Shown here piece by piece: positions 1 to 5,134 of a stretch of DNA of 8,422 nucleotides. The DNA is taken from NCBI GenBank assembly GCA_030432015.1, contig JAUIHJ010000351.1, forward strand, positions 1 through 8,422, written 5' to 3'. Both the position numbers and the translations under genes were made by a program. The notes under the pieces are model-generated. The model did not search any database, was not told where the DNA came from, and saw only the letters and a list, made by a program, of their open reading frames with translations. The stretch's first letter is position 1; the number at the start of each line of letters is the position of its first letter. Origin of the DNA: a bacterium (GTDB taxonomy: Bacteria; Planctomycetota; Planctomycetia; Pirellulales; Pirellulaceae).

Positions 1-2
1 TC

Positions 3-581
3 CTGCGACACTATGAGATTCCCTACCTGGTTTTCCCATGCACCGAGCCCGCCAGGCAGCAACGGTTGCTCTGGTACGACGCGCTCGCCCGGCGTCTCGG
101 CGAAGCCGCCGTGGAAGAGCGAAAACGGGTTCCGCGCGAAGATTGGCCTGAATCGTGGAGTGCAACTTGCAACAGTTCGGCGGACACCGACGACCCGTGT
201 GCACCGATGTCATGCGACGAGTTGCGGTTGCTCGCACGGGATCCGTTTGCCGAGATCGGCAGCCACACCTCCGATCATCCGATTTTGAAAATTTGCTCCG
301 CAGAAGAACAACGCCAACAGATCGGCGGGAGTCGCACCGACCTCGAGTCATGGTTGGGTAAACCCATTCGCGCATTCGCTTACCCAAACGGTCGCCCCAC
401 GATCGACTACGACGATTCCACCGTCGGCTTCGTGGAAGAGGCCGGCTATCGTTGTGCATTTACCACGCGACATGCGTTTGCCTTGACAGCGGCGGCCTTC
501 GAGCTGCCTCGTTTTGTGATGACAAGCGGAATTTCAAGGGCGGAATTGGCGCACCGCCTGGCATACAGTTGGCCACGATGA
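3..581 (+). CDS. Polysaccharide deacetylase (NodB homology), 3' part only
   Basis: This is the C-terminal 192 residues of a carbohydrate esterase family 4-type deacetylase; the reading frame is open to the left edge, so the start and the N-terminal catalytic Asp motif lie outside the window. Seen directly: a metal-binding motif 2 of the form HTSDH (bases 264-278, inside EIGSHTSDHP), a motif-3-like RAFAYPNG (369-392), and a late ELPRF segment typical of the family's C-terminal end. Known for the family: a metal-dependent enzyme that removes N- or O-acetyl groups from polysaccharides such as GlcNAc polymers. A TTG at 66 could be read as a start, but coding similarity continues upstream of it (YEIPYLVFPCTEPA), so it is internal. 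The stop overlaps the next gene's ATG (ATGA, 578-581), implying translational coupling. The exact substrate cannot be told; a role in tailoring the cassette's glycan is inferred from context. Confidence 0.85.
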   Translation: MRHYEIPYLVFPCTEPARQQRLLWYDALARRLGEAAVEERKRVPREDWPESWSATCNSSADTDDPCAPMSCDELRLLARDPFAEIGSHTSDHPILKICSAEEQRQQIGGSRTDLESWLGKPIRAFAYPNGRPTIDYDDSTVGFVEEAGYRCAFTTRHAFALTAAAFELPRFVMTSGISRAELAHRLAYSWPR

Positions 582-1903
582 ATCATCCTCCCACTGGCAT
601 GGTTGATGCAAAACCGCCTAAGCTCTGCGTCGTTACAGCCGGCCATCTTGCGACCTGCCCACGGATGCTCAAAGCCGCCGACGCGTTCCTCGAAGCCGGC
701 TACGACGTCCATGTCGTTAGCACACGACACATCGATTGGGCCTGGAAAGCAGATCAAGCGCTCGGCCGGACCCGCAACTGGGACTGGTCGGTCGTCTCCT
801 ACGAGCGGGCTGCAAGTCCAATCACCTATCTTCGAAGCGGCATGCGCTATAAGGCAGCTTGCCGTCGTGTTCGTAGAATCGGAGTTGGCGATTGCGCTCT
901 CAACCTCGCCGCCGATGCCTATGGCCGCGTACATCGCGAACTCGTGAATGCCGTCTGCAACGTTAAGCCGGACCTGATTTATGGAGGGACGTGCGGAGCG
1001 CTGGCGGCAGTCGCCGAAGCTGCGAGAAAGAAGCAGGTTCCGTTTGCGCTGGACCTTGAGGATTTTCATACTGGGGAATTGATGCCGTCGGCAGAGGCAC
1101 AACTCGTTCACGGCCTGGCCGAGCGTATCGAGAACGAAGTTCTGCCCGCCGCGAGCTTCCTGACCGCCGGTAGTGAGGCGATCGCCGCCGAGTACAGGCG
1201 GAAATATGGTGTCACGGTTGAACCAATCAACAATGTGTTCTCACTTGCGCTGCGGTCCGCCCAGCCCACGCCGGCGCAGGACCGGCTGAGCTGCTATTGG
1301 TTCAGTCAGACCGTGGGGCCGAATCGTGGGTTGGAGGACGTTGTCCGCGCGCTCGCACTGGCGAACGTCCCTGCGGGCCTCTACCTCAGGGGACAGGCAA
1401 GCAACGCCTATGTCCATGAATTGCAACAACTGGCCGCAGATGCTGCCAACCTTGATATCCAGCACTTGGCCCCGGACGCCCCGGACCGCATGGTTGAGCT
1501 ATGTCGTAATTACGACGTAGGCCTGGCCGTCGAACAACCTTGCACCGTCAACCGCGCACTATGCCTAACCAACAAGGCATTTACCTACATGCTGGCCGGG
1601 TTAGCCATTGTGATTAGCGACACAGAGGGGCAACGTCCTGTCGCGAACGCACTGGGAGAAAACGTGTTGCGGTATTGCCCAGGGGACGTCGACACCCTGG
1701 CCCGCGGCCTGAAACGCTGGGCAGAAGACAAGGCAGCGCTTCAACGCGCCAAACAGGCAGCATGGGAAGCGGCACGTCATCGCTGGCATTGGGAACATCC
1801 GCTGGAATCGGGCCGACTGCTCCGACTTGTTCACGAAACCTGGGAAAACGCCGGCCATCCCAATCTCGCGTCAGCACTGCGTCCCGAGGCGTGCCGGCCC
1901 TAA
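578..1903 (+). CDS. Glycosyltransferase, GT4-like (GT-B fold)
   Basis: A 441-residue protein likely to transfer a sugar from a nucleotide-sugar donor to a growing glycan in the cytoplasm. The N-terminal half starts with a Rossmann-type strand and helix (LCVVTAGHLATCPRMLKAAD) and carries a DLEDFHTGE motif (residues 159-167) and TAGSEAIAAEY (196-206), as in many bacterial GT-B enzymes. The C-terminal half has GPNRGLEDVVRAL, then VEQP (318-321) and LTNKAFTYMLAGLAIVISD (from about residue 330), which matches the donor-site region usually written NKxFEYMAAGLPV. The usual second EPFG-type motif is weak (VEQP), so it is a divergent member. The start at 578 is chosen because it forms an ATGA overlap with the deacetylase stop; there is no clear Shine-Dalgarno. 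An ATG at 599 is the alternative and would lose only seven residues. The frame is also open upstream to 452, inside the deacetylase gene, but coding there belongs to the other frame. Sugar specificity is unknown. Confidence 0.82.
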   Translation: MNHPPTGMVDAKPPKLCVVTAGHLATCPRMLKAADAFLEAGYDVHVVSTRHIDWAWKADQALGRTRNWDWSVVSYERAASPITYLRSGMRYKAACRRVRRIGVGDCALNLAADAYGRVHRELVNAVCNVKPDLIYGGTCGALAAVAEAARKKQVPFALDLEDFHTGELMPSAEAQLVHGLAERIENEVLPAASFLTAGSEAIAAEYRRKYGVTVEPINNVFSLALRSAQPTPAQDRLSCYWFSQTVGPNRGLEDVVRALALANVPAGLYLRGQASNAYVHELQQLAADAANLDIQHLAPDAPDRMVELCRNYDVGLAVEQPCTVNRALCLTNKAFTYMLAGLAIVISDTEGQRPVANALGENVLRYCPGDVDTLARGLKRWAEDKAALQRAKQAAWEAARHRWHWEHPLESGRLLRLVHETWENAGHPNLASALRPEACRP

Positions 1904-1905
1904 GG
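1902..1905 (+). promoter_or_regulatory. Ribosome binding site for the second glycosyltransferase
   Basis: AAGG lies 8 bases before the ATG at 1914 and overlaps the TAA stop of the preceding gene (TAAGG). This decides the start at 1914 over an ATG at 1923, which would be 17 bases away, and over the in-frame ATG at 1827, which is buried in the upstream gene. Confidence 0.55.
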
Positions 1906-1913
1906 TCGCGTCG

Positions 1914-2981
1914 ATGATACGAATGTGTCCGCTGAACATTGTGATTACCGCCGACCCGTACATTCCGGTCCCACCGACTACCTACGGTGGCATTGAACGC
2001 GTGATCGACTTTCTGGTCCGCGGACTGCTTGCACGAGGCCATCGCGTCACGCTGATTGCGCATCCGGAAAGCCGGACCGACGCGGAACTCGTTCCGTACG
2101 GCTGCCCGCCTCACGCCAATCGGTCCGCACGGCTGCGTGAGTTGCTGCAGGTCAGCGGCGCCCTGCTCAAGCGACGCAAGCAGCTTGATGTGGTGCATAG
2201 CTTTGGGAGACTTGCCGCTTTGGTACCGCTTCTCCCCAAGCGGCGTATTGCCAAACTTCAATCCTATCAGCGGGACGGTATTCCCTGGCGCAGCGTACAA
2301 CACGCGGTTCGATTGGCAGGTGATTCGATTCGGTTCACCGCGTGTGCGGCCCACATGTTTGAGAAACCGGGCGAACGCTCGACGCGGCACGGCCACTGGC
2401 ACGCCATCTTCAATGGCGTCGACCTGAGCCATTTCGACTTCGTTCCCTCCGTGGCACCGGACAGCCCGCTCGTGTTTCTCGGCAGGATTGAACCGATCAA
2501 AGGAACCCACAACGCGATCGCGTTGGCGCGGGCAACGGGCAGGCGCCTTGTCATCGCGGGAAATCGCGTCGAATCAGAACAAGGACGGCGGTACTTTGAC
2601 GAACAAGTCGAGCCTTTTCTTGATGGAGACCGTGTTCAATATGTTGGCGCCGTGAATGACAAGCAAAAAAACGAACTTCTGGGATCCGCCGCCGCCTTGC
2701 TGATGCTGATCGAGTGGGACGAACCGTTCGGAATTGTCATGGCCGAAGCGATGGCCTGCGGAACGCCCATTGTGGGCCTTGCCCGGGGAAGTGTGCCGGA
2801 AGTCGTGAAGAATGGTGTCAACGGATTCGTCGCCGCAAACCTGGCAGAGGCGGAGCGGTCAATTGACAGGCTGGCCGCGATCAGTCGGCATGACGTTCGC
2901 AAAGCTTGTGAGCACCGTTTCTCTAACCGCACGATTGTTGATCAATACGAAGCGATCTACCGTGAACTTTGCAAACGCTGA
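1914..2981 (+). CDS. Glycosyltransferase family 4 (GT-B, retaining)
   Basis: A 355-residue GT4 enzyme with all the hallmarks of the family. The N-terminal acceptor domain has PLNIVITADPYIPVPP followed by YGGIERVIDFL (Y24-), the glycine-rich loop and helix typical of GT4 proteins. The C-terminal donor domain begins with FLGRIEPIKGTHNAI (around L189-K196) and contains EPFGIVMAEAMACGTPIVG, the EX7E signature with E270 and E278, followed by GSVPEVVKNGVNGFVA. Family knowledge: these residues bind the nucleotide-sugar phosphates and ribose, and transfer keeps the anomeric configuration. The length is normal for the family. It begins 10 bases after the previous stop, with an AAGG site overlapping that stop, so the two are almost certainly in one operon. 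A cytoplasmic, possibly membrane-peripheral, role in building the repeat unit of a surface glycan is inferred. Donor and acceptor sugars cannot be read from the sequence. Confidence 0.95.
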   Translation: MIRMCPLNIVITADPYIPVPPTTYGGIERVIDFLVRGLLARGHRVTLIAHPESRTDAELVPYGCPPHANRSARLRELLQVSGALLKRRKQLDVVHSFGRLAALVPLLPKRRIAKLQSYQRDGIPWRSVQHAVRLAGDSIRFTACAAHMFEKPGERSTRHGHWHAIFNGVDLSHFDFVPSVAPDSPLVFLGRIEPIKGTHNAIALARATGRRLVIAGNRVESEQGRRYFDEQVEPFLDGDRVQYVGAVNDKQKNELLGSAAALLMLIEWDEPFGIVMAEAMACGTPIVGLARGSVPEVVKNGVNGFVAANLAEAERSIDRLAAISRHDVRKACEHRFSNRTIVDQYEAIYRELCKR

Positions 2982-3001
2982 ACCCGATCGTCACCCACTT
3001 T

Positions 3002-3022
3002 CGGCGCGGCTGGGACGCGCCG
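3002..3022 (+). terminator. GC stem-loop between genes, possible weak terminator or attenuator
   Basis: CGGCGCG (3002-3008) pairs perfectly with CGCGCCG (3016-3022) around a 7-base loop. It lies in the 63-base gap between the second glycosyltransferase and the sulfotransferase, 20 bases after the stop. The following bases (TCGTTCCTC) are only mildly T-rich, so this is not a textbook intrinsic terminator. It may stabilise the upstream mRNA 3' end or partly reduce read-through. It could also be a chance hairpin in GC-rich DNA. Confidence 0.3.
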
Positions 3023-3044
3023 TCGTTCCTCGACTCCCCGTCAG

Positions 3045-3935
3045 ATGATCCCTCATTTCACCGTCATCATCGGCGCCGCCAAGGCGGGAACGACCAGCCT
3101 GTTTCACTACCTGGCGGAGCACCCCCAGATTGCGCAATGCCGGCGGAAAGAGCCAAGTTTCTTTACGTCCGAGGAACAGTTTGCGGCCGGGCGTGAGGCG
3201 TACGAAGCATTGTGGCATTGGGACCCCGCTCGTCATCGAACGGCGTTGGAGGCAAGCACGACCTATTCCGTTTTCCCTGTTTACCCCAGTGCGGCCCAGC
3301 GAATGGCCACGTTTTCGGCTGGAACCGAATTCCGGTTGATCTATGTGGTTCGCAATCCGATCGAGCAGATTGAATCCAACTTCGCCTATTCGTACGCTCT
3401 GGGTTCCGCTTGGACGGATCCGCAGGCAGGCTGGTGGACAGGATCACGCGTGAACAAGTATTTCCTGGCGACGGCCTCCTACGCAAGCCAACTCGACGAA
3501 TACTGCCGCCACTTCTCTCGCGATCAGATTACGCTTGTCGATTTCGACGAGCTTCGAAGCAGCACACGCCCGGTGCTCGAGCGACTGTGCCGCTTCATCG
3601 GCGTGGACCCGGACTTCAGATTCCAGGCGGTCGATGTGGTTCATAACCCAACCAGCGAGCAGGTTTCACCGCGCCCGTTCTGGGTCACGGCCCGCCGATT
3701 GAAGACACTCCGTTCCATTTATCACCAGTTGCCAGCCAGGCTTCGATTCCGGATCAGTCGCAGTTTGGGGAAGAAGGGCTACAAGGCGGCGCTGACGCCG
3801 GCTGAACGGATCGAAGCCGCGGTCGCGTTGCGGCCGGACGCCGTGCGGCTAGAGCGGGAATATGGCTTCGATATAACGGCCTGGCGAGAATCGCTGGGAA
3901 GCGTTGGTGAGGGAGCGGGCAACAAAGCAACATGA
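3045..3935 (+). CDS. PAPS-dependent carbohydrate sulfotransferase
   Basis: A 296-residue sulfotransferase (Sulfotransfer family) that would move a sulfuryl group from PAPS to a hydroxyl or amino group of a sugar. The 5'-phosphosulfate loop is at the very N-terminus: IIGAAKAGTTSLFHYL, with K13 in the P-loop-like KAGTTS. A KEPSFF segment (35-40) corresponds to the KEPHFF region of heparan-type sulfotransferases. The 3'-phosphate motif is RNPIEQIESNF, with R103 and S111 at the expected R-to-S spacing; the usual second Arg is Gln (Q108). QITLVDFDELRSSTRPVLERLCRFIGV and the C-terminal LEREYGFDITAW complete the typical pattern. There is no signal peptide, so it acts in the cytoplasm. The ATG at 3045 is the only plausible start: the frame upstream runs to the previous gene's stop without another start codon. 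No Shine-Dalgarno is visible. Its neighbours suggest sulfation of the glycan made by this cassette. Confidence 0.93.
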   Translation: MIPHFTVIIGAAKAGTTSLFHYLAEHPQIAQCRRKEPSFFTSEEQFAAGREAYEALWHWDPARHRTALEASTTYSVFPVYPSAAQRMATFSAGTEFRLIYVVRNPIEQIESNFAYSYALGSAWTDPQAGWWTGSRVNKYFLATASYASQLDEYCRHFSRDQITLVDFDELRSSTRPVLERLCRFIGVDPDFRFQAVDVVHNPTSEQVSPRPFWVTARRLKTLRSIYHQLPARLRFRISRSLGKKGYKAALTPAERIEAAVALRPDAVRLEREYGFDITAWRESLGSVGEGAGNKAT

Positions 3936-3937
3936 GC

Positions 3938-3942
3938 AAAGG
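3938..3942 (+). promoter_or_regulatory. Ribosome binding site for the FkbM methyltransferase
   Basis: AAAGG lies 9 bases before the ATG at 3952 and just after the sulfotransferase stop at 3933-3935. It supports 3952 as the start rather than a TTG at 3904 or the ATG at 3964. Confidence 0.5.
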
Positions 3943-3951
3943 CGAATCCAT

Positions 3952-4905
3952 ATGCCGGCTGACATGACCTACGTGGATGCATCAACGGATGCTGGGAAAC
4001 GCCTTGTTGACAGCGCGTGGCGATGGCACCATTTCAATCCGGACTGGGTTCCTTCCAGAGTCGCAACCGCAATTCGCCTGCTGATGCTCTCTCGACTGCA
4101 TACGCGCATTCTCTGTTCTCTCGACACCGGTCAGCGATTTTGGGCCTACCCGGATGACATCATTCAGTGCACGATCTGTATGAACCACGAATGGGAAGGG
4201 CTTATTTATCAAAGCGTGCGGTCCTTGATCCGTAACGGGGCAACTGTGCTCGATGTCGGCGCGCATGTTGGCTACTCATCTGTTCTCCTGGGAGACTGGG
4301 TCGGGCCGACGGGAAAGGTTCACGCCTTCGAGCCTCTACCGTGGCACCGAGAGCAAATCGATCAGAATCTGCGCCTCAACGGGTTTTCCGACCGTGTCAC
4401 GGTACAGCCGTTCGCCGTCACAGATAAACAGGGTACGGCGTCGTTGTATTACAATCGCTCCCTCAATACCGGCATGGGATCATTACATTCCCAACGCCGG
4501 ACATCGCGTGTGCTTGAAGTTGATACCATCGGGCTCGATCAATGGCGGGAAGTGAATGATGTCCAGGATGTCGACCTGGTGAAGATCGACGTTGAGGGCG
4601 CGGAACTCGGCGTGCTCGACGGGATGCGCGCGGGGCTCCGGGCCGGTGCCTATGCGTCGTTACTGGTTGAGCTCCATCCAGAGCCCCTGTCTGCGATGGG
4701 ACGGTCCGTCCTCGATCCGGTTGAGACGCTACAGTCATTCGGTTACACGATTTATAGCTGGACGGCGGCGAATACATTTGTGCTTTATCCCGAGGCGCCC
4801 GTATCGAATTACATCCTGGCGTTGTCGGACGTAGGTCGTCAGCGGCTCGCGGTTCGCCCCCAGTCGCCTGACGCGAACTCGGGGGGCGGCGCCCCTTCGC
4901 TGTGA
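3952..4905 (+). CDS. FkbM family SAM-dependent methyltransferase
   Basis: A 317-residue class I methyltransferase of the FkbM type, which methylates hydroxyl groups of sugars or polyketides using S-adenosylmethionine. The SAM-binding motif I is VLDVGAHVGYSS (V99-), followed by the ribose-binding acidic residue in HAFEPLP (E127), NLRLNGFSDRVTVQPFAV, the family's characteristic VDTIGLDQW, and DLVKIDVEGAELGVLDG (208-, with KIDVEGAE the FkbM signature). LLVELHP follows as the next core strand. The first 95 residues form an N-terminal extension with no obvious domain. The C-terminus ends in a Pro/Gly/Ser-rich tail that looks disordered. The chosen start has an AAAGG site 9 bases upstream; the gap from the sulfotransferase is 16 bases, so the genes are co-transcribed. 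In this context O-methylation of a glycan residue is likely (inference). It is the last recognisable member of the cassette. Confidence 0.95.
   Translation: MPADMTYVDASTDAGKRLVDSAWRWHHFNPDWVPSRVATAIRLLMLSRLHTRILCSLDTGQRFWAYPDDIIQCTICMNHEWEGLIYQSVRSLIRNGATVLDVGAHVGYSSVLLGDWVGPTGKVHAFEPLPWHREQIDQNLRLNGFSDRVTVQPFAVTDKQGTASLYYNRSLNTGMGSLHSQRRTSRVLEVDTIGLDQWREVNDVQDVDLVKIDVEGAELGVLDGMRAGLRAGAYASLLVELHPEPLSAMGRSVLDPVETLQSFGYTIYSWTAANTFVLYPEAPVSNYILALSDVGRQRLAVRPQSPDANSGGGAPSL
4883..4895 (+). other. Short GC hairpin at the end of the methyltransferase gene
   Basis: GGGGC and GCCCC form a 5-bp stem with a 3-base loop, extendable by two G-T pairs, ending 7 bases before the stop codon at 4903. The bases after it contain no T run. 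It may mark the end of the cassette transcript, but the evidence is thin and it lies inside coding sequence. Confidence 0.2.
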
Positions 4906-4964
4906 CACGGCACATCTCCTTTCTGCACATCACCTTAAGACCATCTGCAACGCTCCTCTCAAAC

Positions 4965-4993
4965 TTGACGCGATGCTCAAGATTTCGCATGAT
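4965..4993 (+). promoter_or_regulatory. Candidate sigma70-like promoter for the large secreted protein
   Basis: TTGACG (4965-4970), a 17-base spacer, and CATGAT (4988-4993) resemble -35 and -10 boxes with 5/6 and 4/6 matches. A transcript from here would have an untranslated leader of roughly 135 bases before 5135. Planctomycete promoters are poorly known, and such matches occur by chance, so this is tentative. If it is real, the overlapping 52-codon ORF starting at 4973 would not be translated from this transcript. Confidence 0.3.
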
Positions 4994-5131
4994 GGCGATC
5001 GCGATATGAAGAATCACCACCTGCATCAGTGGCAGGCCTACCCGATTGACGTCCCGTTCTGCCATCGGCCATTCGGGGCCGTGACCGAGGCACGCGGATC
5101 CGCTGTACGGTACTTCGCTACAGGAGGATAA
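4973..5131 (+). CDS. Possible small ORF, 52 residues, unknown
   Basis: An ATG-initiated frame of 52 codons (beginning MLKISHDGDRDMKNHH and ending RYFATGG) fills most of the space between the methyltransferase and the secreted-protein gene, and its TAA ends 3 bases before the ATG at 5135. The AGGAGG of the next gene lies inside its last codons, as in coupled gene pairs. Against it: no ribosome binding site precedes 4973, the peptide matches nothing I know, it has no signal or membrane segment, and open frames of this size are common in GC-rich DNA. The frame is open upstream to 4835 without another ATG, GTG or TTG. I give it mainly so that the region is not read as empty. Confidence 0.18.
   Translation: MLKISHDGDRDMKNHHLHQWQAYPIDVPFCHRPFGAVTEARGSAVRYFATGG
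5122..5127 (+). promoter_or_regulatory. Strong Shine-Dalgarno (AGGAGG) for the secreted protein
   Basis: A perfect AGGAGG lies 7 bases before the ATG at 5135 and 10 before a second ATG at 5138. It is the only consensus-strength ribosome binding site in the window; the cassette genes have weak or no sites. It fixes the start of the large gene at 5135 (or 5138, one residue shorter). Confidence 0.85.
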
Positions 5132-5134
5132 CCG

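Noticed and set aside
66..68. TTG as the start of the deacetylase
   Set aside because: The frame and protein-like sequence continue upstream to the window edge, and the catalytic first motif of the family would be missing with this start.
446..1111. Minus-strand open frame of 221 codons
   Set aside because: Antisense to the deacetylase end and the first glycosyltransferase; no motif, no plausible ribosome binding site considered, and the plus-strand genes are clear.
1614..2510. Minus-strand open frame of 298 codons across the junction of the two glycosyltransferases
   Set aside because: It lies opposite two well-supported genes, has no recognisable domain, and its composition is that expected of the antisense of GC-rich coding DNA.
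3932..3967. ATGA overlap at the sulfotransferase stop as a start for the next gene
   Set aside because: That ATG is in another frame and reaches a stop after 11 codons; the methyltransferase starts at 3952.
4995..5002. GCGATCGC palindrome, like the cyanobacterial HIP1 element
   Set aside because: I noted only this one copy and did not search the whole window for others; a single 8-base palindrome is not evidence of an element or of cyanobacterial origin.
5020..5081. Small inverted repeats (CCTGC/GCAGG at 5020-5036 and CGGCC/GGCCG at 5066-5081)
   Set aside because: Five-base stems with no T run and no match to a known riboswitch; expected by chance at this GC content.
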